54,040 nucleotides of DNA, taken from contig NZ_VIKX01000020.1 in NCBI RefSeq assembly GCF_009711935.1, positions 1 through 54,040 of the forward strand. Reading direction: 5' to 3'. Below the pieces are notes generated by a model. It searched no databases and was not told the DNA's origin. It saw only the letters and a list, made by a program, of their open reading frames with translations. A program made the translations under genes and the position numbers. Below are positions 45,243 through 54,007 of this stretch, in pieces. Origin of the DNA: Dolichospermum sp. UHCC 0259. Its GTDB lineage: Bacteria > Cyanobacteriota > Cyanobacteriia > Cyanobacteriales > Nostocaceae. Every line of letters begins with the position of its first letter. Within the stretch, counting starts at the first letter, position 1.

Positions 45243-45608
45243 AAGGACTAGCACTGATTTAATCTTGTTACTAAACTTTGTTTGTGTTCGACAACCGTCT
45301 ATTATACAATATACACAGAATATCAGTGCAAAATACATCCTGGCTTTAGGCTGCGCCCCTTATTTAATGGCTTGCATGGCGTAGAAGTAGCACAGGTGTG
45401 TCCTCTTGATTTGGGCGCACCCCAGGGGGCTTTGAGCATTTTTCTGATAAGCTTGAAAATTGTGTTAAATATAACACGATTAACTATGTATTTCTAGATT
45501 AAATACTAGGGTGTTTATGGTTTTTAAGATTTAATAAAGACTAAATCTAGTATTATCGAAAAGTCCGAAATTAGGTGTGGTGTGAAAATCAAGACAGGAG
45601 TGAACACA
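45243..45608. other. Intergenic region with GC-rich structured segment
   Basis: In an AT-rich gap, 45342-45445 is markedly GC-richer and holds complementary blocks TGCGCCC and GGGCGCA, and CCCC/GGGG blocks, around a central TGGCTTGCATGGCGTAG. A 71-codon frame covers it but is not recognisable. It may be a structured RNA or a decayed gene. The rest is AT-rich promoter-like sequence upstream of the squalene/phytoene synthase gene. Confidence 0.4.
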
Positions 45609-46439
45609 ATGGATTTACGTGGAGATGCGTTGCAAATCCTTAAAGACACTAGTAGAACTTTTTATATCCCAATTAGTATTTTACCATCAGGATTACAAGA
45701 AGCAGTAGCATCAGCATACCTGTGTATGCGTGCCATTGACCAAATAGAAGACGATCCAAACTTGGATAATCAGACTAAAAAACGCCTGTTACAGAATATT
45801 AGTCTCACATTGCAAGCTGGAGTAGATGGTTTTCCGCTGGATGCTTTCTCTGTCGGGTTTAAAGGTTACGAAAATTCTTTACAAGAAGTTAGTTTACGGA
45901 TTAGAGAATGGTCAATATTAGCACCTGAAAGCATTGCTCCGCGAATTTGGGATGCAACAGCGGCAATGGCTGATAGAATGGCTTATTGGGCAGATAAAAA
46001 TTGGAAAATAGAAACAGAAGCGGATCTAGACCGTTATACCTTTGGGGTAGCTGGTGCTGTGGGCTTGTTGCTCTCAGATTTATGGAACTGGTATGATGGA
46101 ACTCAAAGTAACCGCACTCAAGCCATAGGATTTGGTAGGGGTTTGCAAGCGGTAAATATTCTGCGTAACAATGGTGAGGATCTAACTCGTGGGGTCAATT
46201 TTTACCCAGCAGGTTGGGATAATGACAATCTCCAAGAATATGCCCGTCGCAATCTCATCTTAGCAGATGCCTATACGAACTCTCTGCCCAATGGACCGGC
46301 TTTGCAATTTTGCCAAATTCCTTTGGCTTTAGCTCATGGTACTTTAGATGCTTTGGCTAGTGGCAAGGAAAAACTCAGTCGCAGTGATGTTGTTTCCCTG
46401 ATTGAAAACTTGATGGGTGTAAACGCTAAGGCTAGTTAG
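45609..46439 (+). CDS. Squalene/phytoene synthase family protein
   Basis: The 276-residue protein is a head-to-head prenyl synthase: first Asp-rich motif RAIDQIEDD (D44-x2-ED), second motif NILRNNGEDLTRG, and FGRGLQAVNI. Squalene synthase makes squalene from two farnesyl diphosphates for hopanoids; phytoene synthase uses geranylgeranyl diphosphate. Proximity to hpnJ and hpnK favours a squalene-type role but this is inference. GACAGGAG eight bases upstream decides ATG 45609 over a GTG at 45582. The second motif reads NNGED where most have DVGED. Confidence 0.82.
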   Translation: MDLRGDALQILKDTSRTFYIPISILPSGLQEAVASAYLCMRAIDQIEDDPNLDNQTKKRLLQNISLTLQAGVDGFPLDAFSVGFKGYENSLQEVSLRIREWSILAPESIAPRIWDATAAMADRMAYWADKNWKIETEADLDRYTFGVAGAVGLLLSDLWNWYDGTQSNRTQAIGFGRGLQAVNILRNNGEDLTRGVNFYPAGWDNDNLQEYARRNLILADAYTNSLPNGPALQFCQIPLALAHGTLDALASGKEKLSRSDVVSLIENLMGVNAKAS

Positions 46440-46442
46440 GGG

Positions 46443-46530
46443 GCAGAGGTGCAGAGGTGCAGAGGTGCAGAGGGAGAAAGAATTTCCCAACTGACAACTG
46501 ACCAATGACCACTGACAACTGACAACTAAC
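46443..46530. repeat. Tandem repeats (GCAGAGGT)n and (CAACTGA)n
   Basis: Four units of GCAGAGGT (46443-46474) directly follow the stop codon of the synthase gene, then CAACTGA/CAATGAC variants run to about 46530. They occupy the spacer to hpnJ, so the two genes may be separately transcribed. Confidence 0.8.
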
Positions 46531-46562
46531 CAAAATAAAAAATTTGTGTGTGAGAAATATTC

Positions 46563-47996
46563 ATGAAAACTACTTTATTTCTGAGTCCACCTTCTTTTGA
46601 TGGTTTTGATGGTGGTGCGGGGGCGCGATACCAAGCAAAACGAGAAATTACTTCCTTTTGGTATCCCACTTGGTTAGCACAACCAGCAGCTTTAGTTCCT
46701 GGCAGTAGGTTAGTTGATGCACCTCCTCATGGGCAAACGGTAGATGATGTATTGAAAATTGCCAAGGATTATGAATTGGTAATTATGCACACCAGTACAC
46801 CATCTTTGGCTAATGATGTGAAGTGTGCTGAAGCTATCAAACAACAAAACCCCAATGTACAGGTTGGCTTTGTGGGGGCGCACGTTGCGGTTTTACCAGA
46901 GGCAACTTTGCAAGAAAATCCGGTAATTGATTTTGTTTGCCGCAATGAGTTTGATTATACCTGCAAGGAATTAGCAGAAGGAAAACCTTGGGATGAAATC
47001 AAGGGTTTGAGTTACCGGGATAAGTTGGGGAATATCCACCAGACCGAGGAACGTCCTTTGATTCATGATTGGGATGCTATGCCCAGTGTGTTGCCAGTTT
47101 ATGCTCGTGATTTGGATATTAGCAAATATTTTATTGGCTATTTGCAACATCCTTACATTTCTTTTTATACTGGGCGGGGTTGTCCAGCCAAATGTACTTT
47201 TTGTTTATGGCCACAAACTATTGGTGGACATTTATACCGTCATAAAAGCCCCGATGCTGTAGGCAGAGAAATGGAAGAGGCTAAAGTTCTCTTTGGGGAC
47301 AAGGTGCGGGAGTATATGTTTGATGATGATACTTTTACCATTGACAAGCATCGAGCGATCGCCATTAGTAAACACATGAAGCGACTCAATTTAACTTGGA
47401 GTTGCAATGCCCGTGCAAACTTGGATTATGATACTCTCAAAACTTTACGAGATAACGGTTTAAGATTGTTATTAGTAGGTTTTGAATCTGGCAATCAAGA
47501 AGTTCTCAATAATATCAAAAAAGGTATTAAGCTAGAAGTGGCGCGAGAATTTATGAAGAATTGCCACAAACTTGGTATTACTGTACATGGAACTTTTATT
47601 ATCGGATTGCCAATAGAAACTCCAGAAACTGTAGAAGAAACAATTCGCTTTGCTTGTGAATTGAGTCCCCATACAATTCAAGTTTCTATTGCTGCACCTT
47701 ATCCTGGTACAGAATTATATGACCAAGCCAGAGAAAAGGGTTGGTTTGCGAATGAGTCTTTAGTCGCAACTTCCGGTATTCAAACTTCAACTTTGCAATA
47801 TCCAACTCTTTCAAGTGCGGAAATTGAAGATGCTGTAGAAAAAATGTATCGCAAATTTTACTTCCGTCCAAAAGCGATTATTCCCATTGTGCGGGAAATG
47901 TTGGCTGATAGACAAATGTTAGTTCGTCGCTTGCGAGAAGGTAAGGAGTTCTTTGGTTATTTGAATGAACGTCGCACTCAAGCTTTAGCTAGGTAA
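46563..47996 (+). CDS. hpnJ: HpnJ, hopanoid-associated B12-binding radical SAM protein
   Basis: The 477-residue protein has an N-terminal cobalamin-binding-like domain (VIMHTSTPSLANDVKCAEAI, about 75-130) and a radical SAM core with CxxxCxxC at C207-PAK-C211-TF-C214, then FDDDTFTIDKHRA and VGFESGNQEVLNNIKKGI. It matches HpnJ, which contracts a sugar ring to a cyclopentane in bacteriohopanetetrol cyclitol ether. The adjacent hpnK gene supports this. Squalene-hopene cyclase is not in the window. Confidence 0.9.
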   Translation: MKTTLFLSPPSFDGFDGGAGARYQAKREITSFWYPTWLAQPAALVPGSRLVDAPPHGQTVDDVLKIAKDYELVIMHTSTPSLANDVKCAEAIKQQNPNVQVGFVGAHVAVLPEATLQENPVIDFVCRNEFDYTCKELAEGKPWDEIKGLSYRDKLGNIHQTEERPLIHDWDAMPSVLPVYARDLDISKYFIGYLQHPYISFYTGRGCPAKCTFCLWPQTIGGHLYRHKSPDAVGREMEEAKVLFGDKVREYMFDDDTFTIDKHRAIAISKHMKRLNLTWSCNARANLDYDTLKTLRDNGLRLLLVGFESGNQEVLNNIKKGIKLEVAREFMKNCHKLGITVHGTFIIGLPIETPETVEETIRFACELSPHTIQVSIAAPYPGTELYDQAREKGWFANESLVATSGIQTSTLQYPTLSSAEIEDAVEKMYRKFYFRPKAIIPIVREMLADRQMLVRRLREGKEFFGYLNERRTQALAR

Positions 47997-47997
47997 G

Positions 47998-48136
47998 TTG
48001 TCTGAATCAGGATTTACGGTTACTGAGCGCAGTCGAAGTACAAGATTTAAGGATGTTCAGGATTTAATTTAATTACCTTCGGAGGATTTTTAAATTAATC
48101 CTGTTAATCCTTTAATCCTGGTTATCCTGATTCTGA
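47998..48136. repeat. Dispersed repeat with inverted halves (TTGTCTGAATCAGG family)
   Basis: The left half (TTGTCTGAATCAGG ... AAGGATGTTCAGGATTTAA) at 47998-48070 is paired with a reversed half (AATCCTGTTAATCCTTTAAT ... CTGATTC) at 48094-48136. The left half recurs at about 23355-23423 after the membrane protein gene. It separates hpnJ from hpnK. Confidence 0.7.
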
Positions 48137-48165
48137 AATTTTTAATCCTAATTATCTATATACCA

Positions 48166-49017
48166 ATGTCTTATTTAATTATTAATGCTGACGATTTCGG
48201 GTTTTCCCAGGGTGTGAATGCAGCGATTATTCAAGCCCATGAGGAGGGGATTTTAACTAGCACTAGTTTAATGGTAAGTGGTGATGCGGCACAAGAGGCG
48301 ATCGCTCTCGCAAAAAATCACCCTCAGTTAGCAGTTGGTTTACACCTGGTTTTAGTTTGTGGTAAATCAGTTTTACCACCTTCGCACATTCCCCATTTAG
48401 TAGACTCTCAGGGTAACTTTTCTCATAACCCCACCCAAGCTGGATTAAGTTATCAATTTAATCAAGCTACTCGTGCAGAATTGCGGTTAGAAATCCGCGC
48501 TCAATTAGAAAAATTCCGTGATTCTGGTTTAAATTTGGCTCATGTTGATGGACATTTACACCTTCATGTACATCCTGTAGTTTTGAATATTTTAACAGAA
48601 TTAGCCCCAGAATTTAAGATCAAATTTATTCGTCTACCCTCAGAAGAATTAAGCAAAAACCTCAAAATTGATCAACGTAACTTATTCACTAAAATCATTT
48701 GGTCTATTGTTTTTGGACAATTACGCCGTTATGGAGAAGGTTTATTAAAAGCGCATCATATTAAATTTGCCGACAGAGTTTATGGATTGTTACAAACTGG
48801 TGACATGAGCGAAAAATATTTACTAGATTTAATACCACAAATAGAAGCGGAATTGGTAGAAATTTATTCTCATCCAGCTTTAGTAAATACTGAGATAAAT
48901 AGCGGTGGTGAAGTAGAATTAGCGGCTTTGTTAAGTCAGCGAGTGCGGGAATTATTGACTATGAGGGGGTTTAAGTTGGGTAATTATAACCAGTTACAGC
49001 AATTTTCGGTGTTATGA
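48166..49017 (+). CDS. hpnK: HpnK, YdjC/ChbG-family hopanoid deacetylase
   Basis: The 283-residue protein has the YdjC deacetylase motifs LIINADDFGFS (D9, D10), VGLHLVLV, and HVDGHLHLHVHP with metal-binding histidines near 126-134. It matches HpnK, proposed to deacetylate the sugar in hopanoid head-group synthesis alongside HpnJ. Neighbouring hpnJ supports the assignment. The ATG at 48166 is clear. Confidence 0.9.
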   Translation: MSYLIINADDFGFSQGVNAAIIQAHEEGILTSTSLMVSGDAAQEAIALAKNHPQLAVGLHLVLVCGKSVLPPSHIPHLVDSQGNFSHNPTQAGLSYQFNQATRAELRLEIRAQLEKFRDSGLNLAHVDGHLHLHVHPVVLNILTELAPEFKIKFIRLPSEELSKNLKIDQRNLFTKIIWSIVFGQLRRYGEGLLKAHHIKFADRVYGLLQTGDMSEKYLLDLIPQIEAELVEIYSHPALVNTEINSGGEVELAALLSQRVRELLTMRGFKLGNYNQLQQFSVL

Positions 49018-49083
49018 GGTATATGTGTAGCAGGCTATTTTCCTTATTGATAAGATGTGTTTCCACTACTCGTTGACGTAGAC

Positions 49084-49869
49084 TTATAGCTTGAGCGCGT
49101 CAACTTCTAGCCTAACCATGCGAACGTGCGCTAAACCCATTTTATCTAGTGGGATTTGTTCTAGATATGTCTCTACAAAATCAGCAATGAAACTATCGCG
49201 TTTAGACTCAGATACGCACTGCGTAAACGGCATCCAGGTTGTGCGTATCCAACCTGCTAACCCATCCTTGCCTAAATGCGTCATATCTTTTGGAACTAAC
49301 TCAAGACGCTTAACACGGAAGCCAGCCTTCTCTAACCACAGCGCATAATTTTGATCTCCGTAGAAAAAGTAGGGATTACGAAAATCATCAAAGTAACCCC
49401 TCCAGGGTTCACTAACAACAATCTCAGAGAAAACTTGCAAAATATCCGCAGCATTTCCCTGTCCACCGCAAGAAATAATCAACCGTCCACCACTCCGTAA
49501 AGCTCGACTAACACCGTTGAGAAAGGCTTGGTGATTATCCACCCAGTGAAGCGTCGCGTTTGAAAAAACGAGATCAAATTCATGGTCAAAATCGAGGGAA
49601 CGTGCATCAACACAGGCAAAAGAAAGATTAGAATACTGCGTTGCTGAATAGGTGTGCTGGGCATAAGCAATCATCTCAGGAGAACTATCTACTCCCATAA
49701 CCTTGCCATTGGGTAAAGCCTTTGCAAAATCAGCCGTGATTTTCCCATCTCCACAACCAACATCTAAGACAGATTCATAGTCTTGCAACTCCAAGTTGGC
49801 TCGTAATTCTTTTGCCCATCTCAATTGAGCATCTGAGTTCTTGGCATATTCTTCTGGATTCCATATCAT
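49084..49869 (-). CDS. Class I SAM-dependent methyltransferase
   Basis: The 261-residue protein begins with MIWNPEEYAKNSDAQLRWAKELR, then motif I VLDVGCGDGKITADFA (about 37-52), motif II GKVMGVDSSPEMI and LVFSNATLHWVDNHQAFL. It is close to trans-aconitate methyltransferase (Tam)-like and biotin-BioC-like small-molecule methyltransferases. The substrate is unknown. It is convergent with hpnK, so not obviously part of hopanoid synthesis. Confidence 0.83.
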   Translation of the reverse strand: MIWNPEEYAKNSDAQLRWAKELRANLELQDYESVLDVGCGDGKITADFAKALPNGKVMGVDSSPEMIAYAQHTYSATQYSNLSFACVDARSLDFDHEFDLVFSNATLHWVDNHQAFLNGVSRALRSGGRLIISCGGQGNAADILQVFSEIVVSEPWRGYFDDFRNPYFFYGDQNYALWLEKAGFRVKRLELVPKDMTHLGKDGLAGWIRTTWMPFTQCVSESKRDSFIADFVETYLEQIPLDKMGLAHVRMVRLEVDALKL

Positions 49870-50022
49870 ACAGTTCTGCTGAATCTCAAATTTTGATATT
49901 AGTATTTTTAAAATATAATATTAATTACTCCCGTCTGTTAGAACTAAACGCTATCTACGGTTATACCTAAAAGATTTAGTATTAGTGTCCTTTTATCAAC
50001 CCTGAGCTTAATTGCATCTGCT

Positions 50023-51078
50023 ATGGCACGCAAAACAAAAACAGCATCCTCAGCTACAGTAACTCCTCTCGCGCTTTCTGACTTACATCTCCAGTTACAG
50101 GGTTTAGAGAAGGAACATGAATCTTTATTGAAACAAATTAAGAGAAAGCGGACAGAATTAAATAACTTTGTGGAAAAAATGCGTTCTTTAGCGACAGAAG
50201 TATTTCATCGAGTTAGTCCAAATATGCAAACAATGGCAGAATTAGATGCAGAAATTCATGCTTTGTTTGCCGAAATTTTAACTACGAGAAAAATGGGAAA
50301 ACAAACCCAGAGAAATATCCAATCACTATACAGAAGTTTGCAAATGGGAGGAATTATTAGCTATAAAGCTATTGATGAAGAAGAAGAGGATGATGATAAT
50401 GAATTAGATGAACTATTTGAAAATGATGATTCTGAAGAAAATCATCAACGTCGTCGTCAATTTTGGGAAGCAGAAGGAGATTCTGAATCTGCCACAGTCC
50501 CTAGAACAGATGAATCTAGAAAAGTCCGACAGACATTTTTGCGGTTAGCGGAAATCTTTCACCCTGATAAGGTTAAAGACAACGAAACCCAAATGACTCA
50601 CACAGAAATCATGAAAGAAATTAATAAAGCTTATCAAGAAGGAGATTTAGCGCGACTCTTAGAAATTGAAAGGAAATATGAAGTTGGAGAAACTATTGAT
50701 AATAACAGCGAAGATGATTTAAGTCGCAAATGCAAAAATATAGAACAACAAAATCAAATTCTCAAAAATCAATATGAGAAATTGAAACAAGAACTCCGGT
50801 TAGCAAAAAATACTCCCGAAGGGTCAATGGTTGCTGATTATAAAAAAGCAGCTAAACAAGGGGTTGATTGTATTGAATTGATGGTGGAAACTATGAAATC
50901 TCAAACCAAGATAGTTGCAGAGATTCGTGATTTTGTTAAAGATTTTAAAGATAAGAAAATAACCATTAAAGAATTTCTCGCAGGACCAGAAAGCCTCCGT
51001 TCTATGCAGGAGGATATGATGGAAGAATTAATGGAAAAAATCATGGGAGAATTTGGAGATATTATGGACTTTAATTAA
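50023..51078 (+). CDS. J-domain-containing protein with coiled coils
   Basis: The 351-residue protein has a coiled coil at 25-110, an acidic linker (EEEEDDDNELDELFENDDSE, 119-138), a central J-like domain with FLRLAEIFHPDKVKD containing the HPD triad at 180-182, and a second coiled coil (about 235-265). J-domains stimulate DnaK-type chaperones. The target protein is unknown. The ATG follows AGCTTAATTGCATCTGCT with no strong ribosome-binding site. Confidence 0.77.
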   Translation: MARKTKTASSATVTPLALSDLHLQLQGLEKEHESLLKQIKRKRTELNNFVEKMRSLATEVFHRVSPNMQTMAELDAEIHALFAEILTTRKMGKQTQRNIQSLYRSLQMGGIISYKAIDEEEEDDDNELDELFENDDSEENHQRRRQFWEAEGDSESATVPRTDESRKVRQTFLRLAEIFHPDKVKDNETQMTHTEIMKEINKAYQEGDLARLLEIERKYEVGETIDNNSEDDLSRKCKNIEQQNQILKNQYEKLKQELRLAKNTPEGSMVADYKKAAKQGVDCIELMVETMKSQTKIVAEIRDFVKDFKDKKITIKEFLAGPESLRSMQEDMMEELMEKIMGEFGDIMDFN

Positions 51079-51728
51079 TTAATTAATTAAGTATGCTAAT
51101 AATTACTTGGTAGCAATTGAGATAAATAGGGATGTAATGGTAGTATCCACAGTCACGCGTAAATCTAGCAGCAATTCTCATTTTGAAAAAAAAATCAGAG
51201 AAAACTCTGTTATTTTCCACATTCCGCAGGTATTTTGGGAATCATCCATAACCCAATAATACCAAAACTTTCAGACAATGACACGCAATTCTATATTAGG
51301 GCGATAGCGAAGCGCTGCTGCAAGCAGATCACAGATCCACCTAAAGCTCGAATCAAGCTTACTGAGAATGATGTCAATAAATTAGTTGGTTTGAGATTAA
51401 ATTCATTGAATACTCCCATAGATGATAAAAACATGAAGTGGTTATTATGATTGGATTTTAGCTGTTTTATGAAATTATTTTTTTGACAAAATAACCTGCT
51501 GGGAAAAATATTTTAAGTATATTTACTCATGCCGAATGTGGTTTATTACTATATGTTTGCAAATATCAAAGTAGTTACTGACGCACATAAATATTAATCG
51601 TAGTTCAACAGGTCATCTTTCAAAATCAATAAAAATTTATATAAATTCAAGAAATATACCGCTTCTCATTTGAATACAAGTAGGTTAATATCTAGAGAAT
51701 ATACTTATAAATAAAAAAATAATCGGCG
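51079..51728. other. Long gap upstream of the Ser/Thr kinase gene
   Basis: About 650 bp with no confident gene. A TTG-started frame (51235-51450, 71 codons) has a plausible end (KLTENDVNKLVGLRL) but contains a REP-like sequence (GCGATAGCGAAGCGCTGCTG), suggesting a decayed gene with a repeat inside. The remainder is AT-rich and may hold the kinase promoter. Confidence 0.45.
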
Positions 51729-53132
51729 ATGATAACACAAGAGCTATCCTCTGGAACTTTAGTCAATAATCGCTACCGGGTTCAGTGTCAACTTGGGGAA
51801 GGAGGTTTTGGCCGTACCTATCTAGCCAAGGATACCCAGCGATATAATGAACTCTGTACAATCAAAGAATTTGCACCTAGTATCCAAAATATTGCCCAGT
51901 TCCAAAAATGCTGGGAACTTTTTCAAAGAGAAGCGGAAACATTATATAAATTAGATCACCCACAAATTCCTAAATTTTTAACAAAATTTGCCGAAAACGG
52001 ACGGCATTTTGTTATTCAGGAATATATAGAAGGTCATACTTATGAAAGTTTATTACAACAAAAACGGCAAGAACAGCAACAATTTTCAGAACAAGAAGTA
52101 ATTAAGTTACTAAAAGAATTACTACCAGTTTTGCAATATATTCATAATCAGAATTTATTTCACCGCGATATTTCACCTGATAATATAATTCAACCAAAAG
52201 ATCCAATAAAACCAGCAGTATTGATTGATTTTGGTGTCGTTGGATATTTAGAAGGTGGTACATCCGTTGGCAAAATGGGCTATGCACCACCAGAACAAAT
52301 GGGAGGTGGTCAATGTTTACCTAGTAGTGATATTTATTCATTAGCCGTGACAGTTATTGAATTATTAACAGGAAAAACCCCTGATTTATTATTTGATAGT
52401 AATTATCTGAGATGGAAATGGCAGAAATATACAACTGTAAGCAATACATTAGCTAATATTTTGAATAAAATGCTGGAAACTAGACCAGGAAACCGCTATA
52501 GTTCTGCGATGGAAGTTGTAAACGCTATAAACTCATTAAATAATGATTCAGGATTTATGAATAAGTTCTTAACAGGTATCGGTACAGGTGTATTTTTAGT
52601 TGCTGCTACTATGATTTCCGGTTATATTCCTGTCATTTGTAATGGGTTAAATAATTGTCATTCTGATAAAAAGAAGAATGATATAGAAATAATAACTGAT
52701 CAAAAACCAGCACCAAGTCCTCAATCTCCAGAAAAACCATTTGCAAGTCCAAATTCAACAACTTTATCGTCTTGTGAAGAAGATCCCAGTCAATGTGAAA
52801 AACCTAATCCTAAAACATTAGATACACCAATACCAGAAGAAAGTATTGATAATAAACAAAAACCCATTAAAAGAAACGTTAAAAAAATGCCAGAGATAAA
52901 AATAAATACAACAAAAAAAATACCATCTTGCGATGATGTTTATTTTGGAAATTGCTCAGAAGACGATAAACCAAGAAATAAAAAAAATACAAAAACAGAT
53001 AAACAAGTAGTTAATACTAATTCCAACTCAAAGTCTAATAATAAATCACCGATAAATGACACCAAAGATAAAACTAAGTCTAAGAAACTACCATCATGCA
53101 AAGATGTATTTTTTGGTGAATGTTCAGAATAA
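51729..53132 (+). CDS. Membrane Ser/Thr protein kinase with cysteine-motif tail
   Basis: The 467-residue protein has a kinase domain at about 15-270: glycine loop LGEGGFGRTYLA (22-33), K46, catalytic HRDISPDN (H145, D147) and DFG at 168-170 (frame V-I-D-F-G), GKMGYAPPEQ. A single membrane helix is at about 281-303, then an extracytoplasmic Lys/Asn/Ser/Pro-rich tail. Two copies of a Cys motif close the protein: IPSCDDVYFGNCSE (52920-52961) and LPSCKDVFFGECSE (53088-53129). It precedes an L,D-transpeptidase gene by 57 bp, suggesting a link to the cell envelope. The tail function is unknown. Confidence 0.87.
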   Translation: MITQELSSGTLVNNRYRVQCQLGEGGFGRTYLAKDTQRYNELCTIKEFAPSIQNIAQFQKCWELFQREAETLYKLDHPQIPKFLTKFAENGRHFVIQEYIEGHTYESLLQQKRQEQQQFSEQEVIKLLKELLPVLQYIHNQNLFHRDISPDNIIQPKDPIKPAVLIDFGVVGYLEGGTSVGKMGYAPPEQMGGGQCLPSSDIYSLAVTVIELLTGKTPDLLFDSNYLRWKWQKYTTVSNTLANILNKMLETRPGNRYSSAMEVVNAINSLNNDSGFMNKFLTGIGTGVFLVAATMISGYIPVICNGLNNCHSDKKKNDIEIITDQKPAPSPQSPEKPFASPNSTTLSSCEEDPSQCEKPNPKTLDTPIPEESIDNKQKPIKRNVKKMPEIKINTTKKIPSCDDVYFGNCSEDDKPRNKKNTKTDKQVVNTNSNSKSNNKSPINDTKDKTKSKKLPSCKDVFFGECSE

Positions 53133-53189
53133 TCTTGAGTAATAAACAGGGTAAACTAAGTTAATTGAATATAGACTAAATAATAGTGT

Positions 53190-53765
53190 ATGAAGAATAA
53201 AAACAGTTACTTGCAAATATTCTGTTTAGTCATTTTAGGCTTATCATTATCTCTTCCCAAAAAAGCCATTGGTTCTTTCCTGATTACCCAAAAAAATACA
53301 CAAGAGGAAGAAATAAAAGATATTCCTAAAACAGAAGAATTAACAAATAATTTAGAAAATGAATCTAATATTATTAATCAAGCATACCTTTTAATAAAGT
53401 TAAGTGACCGTCGTGTTTACGTTTATCAAAACAAAGAAATAAAAAGTAGTTATCCTGTAGCTATTGGTAAGAAAGGATGGGAAACGCCTACAGGCGAATT
53501 TGAAATTATTAATATACAATATAAACCTATTTGGATAAATCCATTCACAAGAAAGCTAACTCCCCCAGGTCCTAAAAATCCAATGGGTTTGGCATGGATA
53601 GGTTTTTGGAATGATGGAAAAGGACAAATAGGTTTTCATGGTACACCTGATGAAAAATTAATTGGTAAAGCAGTTTCTCATGGTTGTGTACGCATGAAAA
53701 ATCAAGATGTTATGAAACTATATTATCTAGTTTTCATAGGTATGAAAGTAAAAGTAGTTCCCTAG
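53190..53765 (+). CDS. L,D-transpeptidase (YkuD) with signal peptide
   Basis: The 191-residue protein has an N-terminal hydrophobic signal (residues 6-22), a linker, and a YkuD domain with VAIGKKGWETPTGEF, NPMGLAWIGFW, GFHGTP (H150) and the catalytic SHGCVRM (C166). L,D-transpeptidases make 3-3 peptidoglycan cross-links or anchor proteins to peptidoglycan in the periplasm. It follows the Ser/Thr kinase gene by 57 bp on the same strand. A hairpin at 53785-53835 follows the stop codon. Confidence 0.92.
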   Translation: MKNKNSYLQIFCLVILGLSLSLPKKAIGSFLITQKNTQEEEIKDIPKTEELTNNLENESNIINQAYLLIKLSDRRVYVYQNKEIKSSYPVAIGKKGWETPTGEFEIINIQYKPIWINPFTRKLTPPGPKNPMGLAWIGFWNDGKGQIGFHGTPDEKLIGKAVSHGCVRMKNQDVMKLYYLVFIGMKVKVVP

Positions 53766-53784
53766 ATTTCTAAAGTTAGTAAAA

Positions 53785-53835
53785 TGTGCCAGAAGTTAAT
53801 AAATTTGTAATTATAAATTTATGACAGTTGGCACA
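53785..53835. terminator. Extended hairpin after the L,D-transpeptidase gene
   Basis: TGTGCCA (53785-53791) pairs with TGGCACA (53829-53835), and inner AAATTT blocks also pair around TGTAATTATA. It lies 20 bp after the stop codon and fits a terminator, though AT-rich inner arms weaken it. Confidence 0.5.
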
Positions 53836-53875
53836 CTATTTAAGTAGCTTCAATTCAAAATAAATTTAAAGAACC

Positions 53876-54007
53876 TCAAGATTTTTCATCAATTTCTAAA
53901 CATCTACCCCAAAAAACATCCTCACAATTAGGTAAATCATAATCCATAGGTTTTTTTGATGTTGGAGGATTTATAAGACGAGTAACGTAACTGTTCACAC
54001 TCCCCCA
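53876..54007 (-). pseudogene. Antisense partial frame with the same cysteine motif
   Basis: A minus-strand frame at the right edge ends ...SKKPMDYDLPNCEDVFWG then RCLEIDEKS-stop (stop at 53876-53878). Its LPNCEDVFWGRC matches the tail motifs of the kinase (LPSCKDVFFGEC). The frame is closed upstream by TAG at 54008-54010, next to a dispersed repeat, so it is a short remnant or the 3' tip of a larger gene reaching past the window. No start codon in keeping with a whole gene is visible. Confidence 0.5.

Noticed and set aside
45282-45497. 71-codon frame over the GC-rich segment as a gene
   Set aside because: No recognisable domain, poor start context, and internal complementary blocks suggest structure rather than coding.
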